Source: Diphasiastrum complanatum
Taxonomy: Eukaryota > Streptophyta > Lycopodiopsida > Lycopodiales > Lycopodiaceae
Assembly: GCA_029204225.1 (NCBI GenBank)
Contig: CM055096.1
Coordinates: 28,845,995-28,909,994 of the forward strand
Reading direction: 5' to 3'
DNA length: 64,000 nucleotides
The notes under the pieces are model-generated. The model ran no database searches and was not told the origin of the DNA. It saw nothing but the letters and a program-made list of their open reading frames with translations. Positions 46,091 through 57,105 of this stretch are shown one piece after another. Each line of letters starts with the position of its first letter. The stretch's first letter is position 1. Made by a program: the position numbers and the translations under genes.

Positions 46091-47660
46091 GTACGTTGGT
46101 TTCATTTCTTGATCAAATTGTCTCTCTGACATGCAAATTTTTAACCTTGCAAACGAAGATATCAGATTTGGAGCGCCAGGTTGACTTGCCTACGGACAGC
46201 ACCCATCCCATGCCTGCAGATGACCTGGGCACACAGCTGATGGCAGAGAGAGAGAGAGGATGAGCAAGATGTGGATGAGCCCATTCGGGTTGTGTTCGCC
46301 AGATCAGAGTGGGATGAGGCATGTGATACAGGTGTTGGGCACACGACTAGAGCAGGGTTCACAGGTGCATCACGTGGTAGAGGTGGGTCACATGCCACAG
46401 ATTATACCGGGAGATGGGCAGGGCACACAGGGAGGGCCAGTGGCATACCTTCTTATGTTGATATGATGGAGGAGGCTCTTGATAGGGGGCAGAGTGATTT
46501 GGGCTTACCTTCCGCAGCTGCTTGGATGCGTGCATCACAGAGTCATAGGCATTTCTACAACAGCACACCAGAGGAGTCACAAGATGACTTTGATTGTACC
46601 GATTGGGAGGCCATGCAGGGTCCGCATGGTGCACAGGATGAGGCACAGGATGATCCAGAGGATGGTGCACATGATGAGTCCCAGAGCCCAGAGCATTTGT
46701 ATTCGGATGCCCAATTGGACGACTTGATTGCAAAGTTGGATTCAAAGGCCCAACAGATGTCGAGCGTTAGGGCGCCCCCATCCTCTCTAGCCAGCATGCC
46801 CTACACAGAGTCTCAGCCAGAGCAGCTACACGAGGTGCCTGCAGTTCCTCCAGTTCCTCAGAGGGTGTGTGTGCGCCGCACAACACCTCCAGTGCCACCG
46901 ATGCCATTGAGGCCTGTAGCCCCTCCATCGCCATCCACTTCTGCAGCACCAGATCTCCATGGCAGGCCACCATCTGTGCCCAGGTTTTCTCTTGCAGCGC
47001 CCACATCCACAGTGGCTCCTCCAGTGGCATCACCCACGACACATCCTCCTCCCTTGGCAGCACCCACGGCATCGGCTCCTCCTTTGGCAGCACCCAGGAT
47101 GTACCAGTACCGGCCACCGCAGCGCCCCTTTCAGTACATATCGCCGCTGTACTTGCCTCCTGCAGGGACGGCCCCTCCATAGCCAGTTCCTCCACCAGCA
47201 GCAGCCCCACGGCCACGGGCACACACTCCACGGACCTATCCTCCACTATCAGCTGCACAGGGACACCCATCTTTGACTTCCTTATCCCAGCCGGCCGTAG
47301 CTTGGGCCCAGCCTAGCCAGCCAGGTGATCTGCATGGGGGTGATGAGGCATTGACGGCTCCCCTCATCCGCAAGAGGCCAGGAAGGCCCAAGGGTGCACC
47401 GAACAAGAAAGGCAGGGCACAGAAACAGCCAGGGAAGAGAGGACGACCTCTCAGGGCTCCAATTACAGGTAGAGGTGCAGCATTACAGCCAGCTAGAGCA
47501 GGTGTTGTTGGTTTAGCTTGCTTGGGGGCTGATGGAGGTAGATTGGGAGGATGAGGGTGACGAGTCTTCCCCCTCGGATACACAGCCCATGCCAGTTCCA
47601 GACAGGCATAGATATCAGTTGCGAGAGTCAGCTCGGGGCCCCGAGTTGTCTCCGGAGCAT
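46091..47660 (+). pseudogene. Long Pro-rich C-terminal extension with AT-hooks, downstream of the hAT domain
   Basis: A possible intron donor GTACGT at 46091 leads, after about 70 bp, into ISDLERQVDLPTDS. A frame of about 300 codons (46271-47182) then continues past one TAG to 47552. It contains an acidic segment (QDEAQDDPEDGAHDESQ), a Pro/Ala/Thr-rich stretch with repeated SAPPLAAP-like units, and a basic segment with RKRPGRPKGAPNKKGRAQ and KRGRPLRAP, which are AT-hook motifs (GRP cores). A (GA)n run at 46250-46260 marks a likely frameshift. hAT proteins normally end soon after the dimerisation domain, so this is either a fused extension or a second ORF. Confidence 0.55.
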
Positions 47661-47759
47661 TCGTCTGAGTCAGAGCCAGAGCATTGATTGTAGCTCTGTT
47701 ATTTTATTTTTAACAGTTTGATATCATATTTCATGTTTGGCGGCCAGATGGTCGAACAC

Positions 47760-48450
47760 TGTATTCAGACCATTTTCGGGTACGAACCCAAGGGACCGAG
47801 CCTGGCTCGATTCGGGTATCCTCGAGTCAAAATGGTCGTTCGACGGGACAAAAATGCAATTAGGTCAGTCGAAATGGACTAGTTTTGCAGCTCTCCATCC
47901 GACGGTCCCGTTTTTCCAAATGATATCCGTTTCAGGTGTCGTCCGTTTCGGCCAGCGGAGAACCTCAATAGGAACCTATGGGAGCAGATGGGACGAGGAT
48001 CGAACGGACGGCAGGCCCAGTACGTCCTTCCGAAGTTCGACGTCAAATAGGGCTTCAGGGACACTTTGCCGAGACGGGACCTGAAAACATTTGGAATCGA
48101 CAAAATGGCCCAGGAATACAGTCCACGGATTCGTGATCCCGATACGAACTCAAACGACCGAGCCTGGCCTGATTCAGATGTCGTTCGGTCAAAATGGCCC
48201 TTTGACGGGACAAAAACGCAATTAGGTCAAGCGAAATGGACTAGTTTTGCAGCTCTCCTCCGACGGTCCCGGTTCTCCAAACGGGATCCATTTCAGGTGT
48301 CGTCTGTTTCGGCCAGCGGACAACCTCCATAGGAACCTGTGGGGCCGGACGGCAGGCCCAGTACGTCCTTCCGAAGTTTGACGTCAAATAGGGCTTCATG
48401 GACACTTTGCCGGGATGGGACCTGAAAACATTCGGAATTGACAAAACATT
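47760..48450. repeat. Tandem duplication, two units of ~340-360 bp
   Basis: Unit 1 and unit 2 share GCAATTAGGTCA (47856, 48218), GAAATGGACTAGTTTTGCAG, TTTCGGCCAGCGGA, ACGTCAAATAGGGCTTCA (48041, 48381) and GGGACCTGAAAACATT in the same order. The period is 362 bp in the left part and 340 bp in the right, owing to a 22-bp indel. An inverted, more diverged copy of the same material lies at about 49740-50020. No coding function is apparent. Confidence 0.8.
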
Positions 48451-48868
48451 TCGACAACGTATTGTAGCGTATTGAAGTAGTGCCATAAGTAACTAGTAAG
48501 CTGTTGAAGTTCATCAGGGGAGAAACCGATCTCATCAACCGAGACACAATAGTGTGTAGGTCTTGTGGTTTTCTGTAGTGAATGAAACAGTTTTGCATGA
48601 GTAATTAGTAAGCTGTTGAAGTTCATCCGGGGGGAAACCGATCACATCATATAAGACATAGTACTGTGTAGGTCTCGTGGTTCCCTGTAGTGAATGAAAC
48701 AGTTTTGCGTAAGTAATTAGTAAGCTATTGAAGTTCATCCGGGGGGAAACCGATCACATCATATAAGACATAGTACTGTGTAGGTCTCGTGGTCCCTTGT
48801 AGTGAATGAAACAGTTTTGCATAAGTAATTAGTAAGCTGTTGAATCCGGGGGGAAACCGATCACATCA
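48451..48868. repeat. 112-bp tandem repeat, about 3.5 units
   Basis: The word AAGCTGTTGAAGTTCATC (or near-identical) occurs at 48498, 48610, 48722 and, truncated, 48834, exactly 112 bp apart. Other shared words are GAAACCGATCACATCATATA and TGTGTAGGTCTCGTGGT. The last unit is broken by the foldback element beginning at 48869. Part of the unit also occurs inverted at about 49610-49680. Confidence 0.85.
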
Positions 48869-49091
48869 CCAGACACCCTCTAATAATTAATTCCGGGGGA
48901 AAAACAGGGGCCATAAATTGGTTTTAATTTGCTTTTAGGATGGGGGACAGCGTGGGCAGGTGCCTGTATTTTTTGTTTTTTTTTTCTTAAATTTCATAAT
49001 GGTGGACGCGTCCAGACGCGGACGCACCCCTGACGCGTCCACGTCCAGACACGGACGCGGACGCGCATCCTCGTCCAGGGTCCGCTTCCTT

Positions 49092-49125
<34 letters not shown>

Positions 49126-49175
49126 AAGCGAGTGGCGGACACGGACGCGCGTCCTCGTCCAGGGTCCGCTTCCTT

Positions 49176-49223
<48 letters not shown>

Positions 49224-49415
49224 AAGCGAGTGGCGGACACGGACGCGCCAGGGGTGCGTCCGCGTCCGGACGCGTCTTTTTTTTTTTCAAAAAAAAATTT
49301 TCAAAAAAAAAAAAATACAGGCACCTGCCTACACTGTTCCCCATCCCAAAAGCAAAATGAAAGCAATTTATGGCCCCTCTTTTTCCCCCGGAATTGATTA
49401 TCAGAGGGCGTCTGG
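48869..49415. mobile_element. 547-bp foldback element with ~110-bp inverted ends
   Basis: The left end CCAGACACCCTCTAATAATT and the right end AATTGATTATCAGAGGGCGTCTGG are inverted copies. The symmetry extends inward through CCGGGGG, GGCCATAAATTG, GCTTTTAGGATGGGG and GGGCAGGTGCCTGTATTTTT (left) and their complements (49305-49400). The core holds GGACGCG-rich blocks and two (TA)n runs (about 49093-49122 and 49176-49220), each bracketed by CTTCCTTAGA and TGGAAGCGAG. A half copy of the same family is at 57608-57890. No ORF. Confidence 0.8.
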
Positions 49416-50023
49416 CACCCACCTGCCCCCTCCTGTTAAAAAATAGGCAAACGGTACCAAAAAAATTTGCATATAAATTTGTAACAGACCTAACCACTGG
49501 GCCATGCCTCTCAAAACTGAGAAATTACTAAACAACCATGGCTAGTGTGCAGTGACAAGCTAGAGACTACAGTGACAAGCTATAGACTACTGTGACAAGC
49601 TCTATAGTACTGTGACTCCGTTGATGAGATCGGTTTCTTCCCGGATGAACTTCAACAACTTACTAATGAGTTATGGCACTACTTCAACATGCTGCAATAC
49701 GATGTTGAGATTTTGCATACCAGCACGGGGGCTCCGAAACATCTCCCAATTTTCAGGTCCCGACCGTACAAAGTGTCCCCGAAGCTTTCTTTAACGTCGA
49801 ACTTCGGACGACATGTTGCGGGCCGACTGTCGGTCGTTTCCTCGTCCTGTTTGTTCCCACAGGTTCATATCGAGGTTGTCCACTGGCCGAAATAGACGGC
49901 ACCCGAATCGGATCCCGTTTGGAGAAACGGGACCGTCGGACGAAGAGTTGCAAAACTAGTCCATTTCGCTTGACCTAATTGCGCTTTTCTCCTGTGGAAG
50001 GGTAATTTTGACCGAACGACACA
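49416..50023. repeat. Inverted copy of the 340-bp/112-bp repeat material
   Basis: About 49610-50020, read on the minus strand, matches about 48180-48540: complements of TCGTTCGGTCAAAAT, GAAATGGACTAGTTTTGCA, GGTCCCG-TTCTCCAAACGGGAT, TTTCGGCCAG and GAAGTTCATC-GG-GAAACCGAT. Together with 47.76-48.87 kb it forms imperfect inverted arms around the foldback element, like the ends of a larger DNA element. 49416-49600 has a short CTACAGTGACAAGCTA triplication (49563-49602). Confidence 0.65.
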
Positions 50024-50508
50024 TCTTCACATTGAGAGCCTTGATTGAGGAGGCTAAGCACAGGAGAGAGAGGGTTTACTGTTGTTTTGTGGACTTCAGG
50101 AAAGCCTTTGATTCTGTTCCTCGTTCATTGCTCATCCAAAGACTCCGAGACCTCGGCTTCTCCACCGACATTGTTCTTGCTGTGATGGCACTTTATGAGC
50201 GTGTCCTTGGTTGTTTCCGGCGTAGCAATGGCATATCTGAGCACATCTGGAGCACTATTGGGGTGAAGCAGGGTTGTTCCCTCTCACCAGTCCTCTTTGG
50301 CTTGTATATTGATGAGTTGGAGAGAGTCATTACACAGGGTGGCGGTACTGGCTGCAGGCTTGGTGGCATCTTGATTGCTATCCTCCTTTATGCTGATGAT
50401 GTGGTGTTGGTCTCACCGACCAGAGAGGGCCTATAGCGACAGTTGGATTGCTTGCATGAGTTTCACCAGATGGGGCCTAGGGGTGAACATTGGGAAGACC
50501 AAGGTTAT
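50024..50508 (+). pseudogene. LINE reverse transcriptase, left part (split by a gypsy element)
   Basis: The + strand frame gives non-LTR RT motifs in order: HIFTLRALIEEAKHRRERVY, CCFVDFRKAFDSVPRSLLIQ, STIGVKQGCSLSPVLFGLYI, ILLYADDVVLVSPTREGL, including the catalytic YADD. A TAG follows the last motif. The 5' edge abuts repeat DNA, so the LINE is 5'-truncated. At 50508 sequence passes directly into the gypsy LTR, and the LINE resumes at 54969. Confidence 0.9.
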
Positions 50509-50866
50509 TGTTTCGAGCTCGTAACCAGTGCCGAACCCTAGAGAACACAGATAGGTCAGATACCACAGTCAAGGTCGTGTCCAATGTACATGACCAACAG
50601 CTCAAGACAGTGTGAGTAGTGTGCCCCAGCACGGTCCATAGCCATGGCGGGCCTACCACAGCCTAGGGACCCTGTCAGCAGGATAGGGCTCCCAGTTGGG
50701 TCCCGACGTGCAGTCGGCCACGTCAGTGCCACGTGGCCGACACTTGGCAGTAGCGTGCTACCAGTCCTCACACTGGGCTAGGAGGGGCTTACTCTATATC
50801 AGGGAGTAGGCAAGGTTGGGTGGATCAGTTAGTGTTTGCCCTACTGTGGTGTTAGGATCTATTACA
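50509..50866 (+). repeat. 5' LTR of the chromovirus
   Basis: 358 bp. It starts TGTTTCGAGCTCG, ends GGATCTATTACA and is a direct repeat of 54612-54968, with about a dozen differences and one short indel. TGGTATCGGA, a tRNA-Met-type primer-binding site, begins two bases inside. Confidence 0.9.
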
Positions 50867-51842
50867 CTGGTATCGGAAACGCCCATCGCTCATATAGCCC
50901 TTAAAGCCAGAAGATTTTGAGAAAGCCAAACAAGAACGTTTGTGCTTTGTGTGCATGGGCAAGGGACACACAGTCAGACAGTGTCCCAAGGGGCCTTTCA
51001 CTAAAAAAGATAAGAAAGATAAAAAACAAGTTCATCTTGTTCAGACTGTATGTTTTCCCATTGACTCGGCAGCTTCCGAGATCAAAGTGTATCATGAAGA
51101 TCATGAACACTGTTGCCAGCTGACCTCTGCAATGCTAGCGAGACCCTTCAGTTTTGGGCCGCATGACCTAGTACGTATGCATGGGAAAGTTGGTAACCAG
51201 TCAGTAAGAGTCATGGTTGATGATGGGGCAACCCATAATTTCATCAACCACACCCTGGTTAAAAAGCTTAAACTACCAGAAGTACCTAGTCAGCATAGGT
51301 ACATAGTTTCATTAGCTAAGGGTGAAGATAAAAAAATATGGGAAACTATGGTAAGTAAGTTAAATCTTGGTATTCAGGGGTACCAAGATGAAATAAACTT
51401 TCAGATAATGCATCTGGATCGAACAGACATTGTTCTCGGGAGAGATTGGCTCTACAGTTTAGGACCTTCCCTCCACAGAAACTATCAGGAGAACACCCTC
51501 AGCTTTCAGCATAAAGGCCGAGAGATCCAGTTGCATGGGGAGCATGATGTTCCCAACAGCCCTATGGTCTGCAGTTCAGAGCTCTGTCAGCTAATCGGAG
51601 ACGAAGACCATCAGGTATTCTTATGTGACTTTCAGTTTATTCCTGAAGTTTCTATTTCCAGTTCTATTCAGCAGAAAATCAGTAAATTAGAAACGTTATT
51701 GTCTAAATTTAAAGATGTTTTTCCTGAAGATTTGCCACATGGTTTACCACCTAGCAGAGAGTTAGATCATGTAATAAACCTAGTACCAGGTACAGCACCT
51801 GTTTCTAAACCTCCGTATCGGGTCAGCCGAAACAGAGGATGA
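50867..51842 (+). pseudogene. Chromovirus gag zinc knuckle, protease and RT start
   Basis: The zinc knuckle CFVCMGKGHTVRQC (CX2CX4HX4C) appears only about 75 bp after the primer-binding site, so nearly all of gag is deleted. Protease follows: VRVMVDDGATHNFINHTLV, where family members usually have DSG, and DIVLGRDWLY. The frame then enters the RT N-terminus ([16 protein letters not shown]) and is closed near 51840 by a TGA in RNRG*. Confidence 0.85.
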
Positions 51843-53600
51843 AGAAATAACTAGGCAGTTAACAGACTATCTTGGGAAAGGCCAAATTCAGACCAGTAGT
51901 TCACCATGGGCCTCACCAGTCCTATTGGTGAAAAAGAAAGCGGGGTCTATGCGTCTTTGCGTAGATTACAGAGCCCTCAATAAAGTCACAATTAAGAATA
52001 AATACCCTATGCCTCGAGTAGACGAGTTGTTTGACCAACTCGACGGGGCTAAGTTTTTCAGTAAAATAGACCTCAGATCAGGATATCATCAAGTCCGTAT
52101 AGAATCGGAAGATGTCTCGAAAACAGCTTTTAGGACTCGTCACGGTCATTATGAGATTAAGGTGATGCCATTTGGGCTCACAAATGCTCCAGCTACCTTT
52201 ATGACCTTGATGAACAGTGTCCTCAGACCATACTTGGGTAAGTTTGTAGTCGTATTTTTAGATGACATCCTCGTTTACAACAAAACGAGGAAGGAGCATC
52301 GAAAACACCTCAGAAAGGTGTTTCGACTGCGCAGAAAGCATAAGCTTTATGCTAAACAATCCAAGTGTGAATTCTTCGTTGAAGAAGTAGCATATTTGGG
52401 TCACATTATCTCTTCAGATGGGATTAAGATGGACCCAAATAAGGTTAAAGCCATACTCAGTTGGCTGAGACCTCAGAATATTTTGAAACTTCAGATCTTT
52501 CTTGGTTTGGCGGGATATTACAGACGATTTGTCAAGGAATATGCTCAGATAGCAATTCCCATGACAAATCTTCTTAAGGGGAAGGGAAAGGAGTTCATTT
52601 GGGAGTCCGCACAGCAAGAGAGCTTTGATGCTCTCAAAACAGCCTTAGCTACAGCACCAGTTCTAAAGGTCGTCGACCCCAATCAGCCATTTGTGGTCTA
52701 AACAGATGCTAGCGACTTTGCGGTAGGTGCTGTGCTAACTCAAGGGCGGACGACCAGTTGCGTTCGAGAGTAAAAAACCCGAGCCAGCTCAGACTAGGTA
52801 CAGTGCCTATGAAAAGGAACTCTTCTCTATAGTCCATGCCCTTAAGACTTGGAGGCATTATTTGTATGGTGCCAACTTTGAGGTCCTGACAGACCATGAG
52901 AGTCTCAGATACCTTTGCAATCAACCTGAGCTTAGAGGTCGGAAAGCTCGTTGGGCAGAGTTGATGCAAGAGTTTGACATGTCTATCAGATATCGACGTG
53001 GAAAATTCAATACAGTAGCAGATGCCCTTAGCAGAATGCCTATGATAAACGAACTGAGTTTTACTCAGATTCGTAATGAGTTACTCGAGTCCTTGAGAGG
53101 GAAATGCCAGCATGATGCATTCTTCTCTACTATCTGGAACTCAGTCCAGAGCAGACAGTTACAGACTCCAGAACCAGTTCCCGGGGCTGGTGCCAGTTCA
53201 TCCAAGAATACGGCAGTTTCCGTTGAGGATGATGATGAGTTCGAGTATACGTCGTTAGATGACGTTGAGGATTCTGAGCCTGTATTACCCAAGCAAACCC
53301 CAGTGGTTGAGGGTCAGTTGACTCAAGGATTCAAATGGAAACAGTATTCCATTCAGGATGAGTACTTGCTCTATAGAGATAGAGTATGTGTCCCCAATTC
53401 AGAGGATTATAGGCAGTAGGTCCTATATGAATGTCATGACAATCCCAGTGCGGGACACCCAGGCATACAGAAGACCTATGAGCTTCTTCGTAGGCAATTT
53501 TTTTGGCCCAGTATGAAAAAGGATGTCCACCAGTATGTAACCAGTTGCCAGAAATGTCTAGTAAACAAAGCAGAGCGTTGAAAGGCAGCTATATGGGTCA
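51843..53600 (+). pseudogene. Chromovirus RT, RNase H and integrase zinc-binding region
   Basis: The main open part is 51925-52701: [45 protein letters not shown], and the catalytic [10 protein letters not shown]. RNase H follows after a TAA at 52699 (TDASDFAVGAVLTQG), with a further frameshift near 52745, then FEVLTDHESLRYLCNQPEL. An acidic Ser-rich insert (SVEDDDEFEYTSLDDVEDS) sits before the integrase zinc finger (ECHDNPSAGHPG, SCQKC). A stop follows at about 53580. RT itself looks intact; the polyprotein as a whole is not. Confidence 0.9.
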
Positions 53601-54600
53601 CAGTTGACCGTTTGACCAAAATGGCTCATTTCATTCCGACCAAAACAACCGTTAGAGCTCCAAAGTTAGCGAGGTTGTTTGTAGACAGGCTATTTAAATT
53701 GTACGGTCTACCTTCCGGCATAGTCAGCGACCGGGATAGAAGTTTACTGGAAATTTTTGGAGGGCAGTATTCCATCATCTCCATACTAAACTTAATATGA
53801 GTACTACCGACCATCCACAGACGGACGGTCAAACAGAGAGGGTAAATCAGGTGCTGGAGGATATGCTTCGTGCATACGTCAGCAAGAAGCAGACAAATTG
53901 GGAGGAGTATCTCTCGATATTAGAGTTTGCCTACAACAGTACCAAACATTCAACTACAGGATACAACCCATTTATGCTGATGTACGGTTTTCAGCCACGC
54001 TCACCCACAGCTGTAGGGTTTAAACAAGAAAAAGTTGAAGCAGCCAGAAACTTTTTAGAGGACCTAAACCAGATGATAGAACATGCTAAGCATAGCATTA
54101 GACAGTCCCAGGATCGAGCCAGGCATTATGCAGATCCACACAGACGGGATGTGCAGTTCTCCACTGGTGAGAAAGTCTACTTGAGAGTCCCAGTTGACTC
54201 TAAAACCCTCAAATCAGGAGTGTGTGCTAAGTTGTCTCCAAAGTATTGTGGTCCCTTTACCATCAGTAGGAGACTAGGCGAGGTCACCTATGAACTAGAA
54301 CTCCCACACAGCAGTAAGGTTTTTCCAGTCTTTCATGTAAGTCAGTTACGAAAAGCCTTAACCAGATCAGACAATCTGGTAGGGGACAGTGTTCTAGTTC
54401 TCCCATTGTATCCTCAACAACCTCCACATGAACCAGAGGAGATTCTTGATAGTAGAGAGACGCAGACTCGTCATACTCTATACCGAGAATATCTGGTTAA
54501 GTGGAATGATCAGCCTGTTGAGAATGCCACTTGGGAAAGAGGCAGCGTCCTTTGCAAGATTTTCCCAGACTTTGTCTTAGAGGACCAAGACGGTTCTTAA
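53601..54600 (+). pseudogene. Chromovirus integrase core/C-terminus with chromodomain
   Basis: 53602 onward shows [20 protein letters not shown], but the part of the core between the zinc finger and this motif is deleted. [15 protein letters not shown] is followed by a frameshift near 53770. The frame then runs 53797-54600: DHPQTDGQTERVNQVLED, the GPF module (LSPKYCGPFTISRRLGEVTY), VFHVSQLRKAL, and a C-terminal chromodomain (LYREYLVKWNDQPVENATWE). The chromodomain marks the Ty3/gypsy chromovirus lineage and is thought to guide integration to particular chromatin. Confidence 0.9.
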
Positions 54601-54968
54601 GGGGGAGAGAGTGTTACGAGCTCGTAACCAGTGCCGAACCCTAGAGAACACAGATAGGTCAGATACCACAATCAGGGTCGTGTCCAGTGTACATGACCAA
54701 CAGGCAAGACAGTGTGAGTAGTGTGCCCCAGCACGGTCCATAGCCATGGCGGGCCTACCACACCCTAGGGACCCTGTCAGCAGAATAGGGCTCCCAGTTG
54801 GGTCCCGACGTGCAGTCGGCCATGTCAGTGCCACGTGGCCGACACTTGGCAGTAGCATGCTACCAGTCCTCACACTGGGCTAGGAGGGACTTACTCTATA
54901 TCAAGGAGTAGGCAAGGTTGGGTGGATCAGTTAGTGTTTGCCCTAATGTGGTGTTAGGATCTATTACA
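54598..54968 (+). repeat. Polypurine tract and 3' LTR of the chromovirus
   Basis: The purine run AAGGGGGAGAGAG lies immediately before TGTTACGAGCTCG (54612). The LTR ends GGATCTATTACA at 54968 and is followed by ATGGTCTTCAAC, the continuation of the interrupted LINE frame. The element spans 50509-54968, about 4.5 kb, shortened by deletions in gag and integrase. Confidence 0.9.
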
Positions 54969-56575
54969 ATGGTCTTCAACACTTCGAGGGCATTCATGCA
55001 GCGACAGGAGTCTACTTTGGGCGGACAGATTCTAGAGGTGGTCCCTTCCTACACATACTTGGGGGTCCTTTTCTCAGGTCCTACTTTTAGCATGAGACAG
55101 GCCGCTACCACACGACTAGGGAAAGGACATGCCTCCCTTGTTCAGCTAGAGCGATTTTGTTTCTGCAAGTCCATCCAGGATGCTCGCAGTAAGTGTCACC
55201 TCTTCGATACCATTGTTACCCCCACGGCTTTATATGCGGCAGAGACATGGTATGTAGGTCTTCCTTCTTCACACTGGGCCAGTCTCTCACGATTACAGAC
55301 CACCATGCTAGCTCGGTTGATTCGAGCGAAGCCTTCTATTCCCCATGAGATTCTCCTGGCCGAGTTTGCAGTTCCACCTATACAGATCGAGGTAGTTCAT
55401 CAGCTTATCACCTATATACAGAGGATACAGGCGCTACCAGAGATAGACAGGCGATACATACAGGTTGCACTATCCTCCTCACAACGTCTTCATGATCAGG
55501 GCTACAGGCTATCATGGTTCTCTCAGGCCTCTCACCTCCTACTTGTATCATTTGGCATCTCCATCACAGAGCTCCCCTCCGGCACACATCAGTAGATCAG
55601 ACGCTTCCTTTATCGCACATATCTAGAGCGGACTTGGCGTAACCAGTTAGGGGTTAAGCCAGCTTTCTATCGGACTCATTTCTTGGAGCTAGATGCATCA
55701 GGGACCCCGGTCATGCCACGCTACTTGGACTCGGGATTGTCACATTGCCTCAAATTCACATTGGGGCAGCTCAGGGTGTCCTCTCATCAGCTAGCTATTG
55801 AGACTGGGAGGTTCCACGGTATTCCCAGAGAGGAGCAGATTTGCCAGTTCTGCACCCTAGGTGAGGTGGAGTCTGAGGAGCACTTTATATTTCGGTGCCC
55901 TGTATATTATGAGATTAGAGGACGATATCACTGCCTGTTCCGAGAGATGCCTACCACTCTACGATCTCTCATAGCTTATGAGGACCCACGATGTGTCGCT
56001 CTCATGGTACACGAGATGTCCAGACTACGGAGAGATCTATACGAGACACCCCAGCATTGTACCTCACAGCCATTGATTACTTCGTTCTTTACTAGACGGA
56101 GATCGCATGATTTAGTACCTGAGGATGAGGATTATGATGAGGATGACGACGAGGATGTTGGCCGCTCTCATGCTCATAGAGATCAGAGACAATGTACCTC
56201 TCACCATCAGGATACTACCAGGATTACTAGACATTCTACGCAGGGGCGTACTACTACTACTATCACACATACACGTGCTCATACTCACAGACGCCGCCGG
56301 CAGACTCCAGTGCTTTCCCATACTGTGGCTCGCATTACATCTTTTTACAGCAGCAGCACAGCAGATGCAGCACAGCCTTGACATCTTACCCAAGACACAT
56401 ATGATTATTATTATGCACATTCTCGCATACGTGTCTATTTTAGGTTGCACTAGATGTTTTTCTTTATTACAGTTTGGAGACGTTTTTTATATGCTCCCAT
56501 GGTTACCACATACATGACATGTACTTCATTAGTCTTATATGCCTTTTGGCATGGAAAAGACATTAATAAAGCTTT
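54969..56575 (+). pseudogene. LINE ORF2 C-terminal half and 3' end
   Basis: It continues the LINE from 50508. 54969-55593 covers VFNTSRAFMQRQE, PSYTYLGVLFSG, CHLFDTIVTPTALYAAETW and HQLITYIQRIQALPEIDRR, then a TAG. 55683-56381 covers YLDSGLSHCLKFTLGQLRV and a C-terminal zinc-binding motif CQFCTLGEVESEEHFIFRC, then a His/Arg-rich tail. After the stop, about 130 bp of 3' UTR lead to the conserved module at 56513-56575 (ACATGTACTT...CTTATATGCCTTTTGGCATG...ATTAATAAAGCTTTC), which runs into (CTTT)n and (CT)n. Confidence 0.85.
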
Positions 56576-56586
56576 CTTTCTTTCTT

Positions 56587-56673
<87 letters not shown>

Positions 56674-56909
56674 CACAGAAGCACGAAAATCCAAGCTCTC
56701 TCCTGCCCTAAACCATAAACCCCAAACCCAAGCACCCTTAAACCTAAATCCTAAACTCACACACACACACAGTGCACACACACAAATCCTCTCTCTCCGT
56801 CCCTCACACTCTCTGTCTCTTCCTCTCTCTCTCTCTCTCACACACAGATCACCACACACACACAACTGAATGCACACAAATCAACAAAATCTTTTCACAC
56901 ACACACACA

Positions 56910-56969
<60 letters not shown>

Positions 56970-56977
56970 ATGCCTCT

Positions 56978-57073
<96 letters not shown>

Positions 57074-57105
57074 ATGCCTCTCCCACTCTCTCTCTCTCTC
57101 TGTCT
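56573..57105. repeat. Compound microsatellite: (CTTT)n (CT)n (CA)n in alternating blocks
   Basis: More than 500 bp of CT and CA dinucleotide blocks following the LINE tail. A larger duplicated unit is visible: CACTCTATGCCTCTCCCACTC occurs at about 56965 and 57068, each between a (CA)n and a (CT)n block. A telomere-like but degenerate CCTAAACC series (56708-56760) lies inside. All open frames over it (Ser/Leu, His/Thr or Glu/Arg repeats) are artefacts. Confidence 0.9.

Larger units (their letters stand above)
43151..47720 (+). mobile_element. hAT-family DNA transposon (right end uncertain)
   Basis: It begins CATAGATCC next to (AT)n, with GGTACC/CCGCGG subterminal palindromes (43151-43210), an AT-rich leader, a multi-exon transposase gene, and a long extension. 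No matching CTATG terminus is evident after 47700, where unrelated tandem repeats start. The 3' end is lost or unrecognised. Confidence 0.65.

Noticed and set aside
48451-48868. Regular 112-bp repeats as a possible CRISPR array
   Set aside because: Units are near-identical along their whole length, without unique spacers, in plant DNA; this is an ordinary tandem repeat.
49008-49270. Arg/Gly/Asp-rich frames and Tyr/Ile repeats around 49 kb
   Set aside because: Produced by GGACGC repeats and (TA)n in the foldback element.
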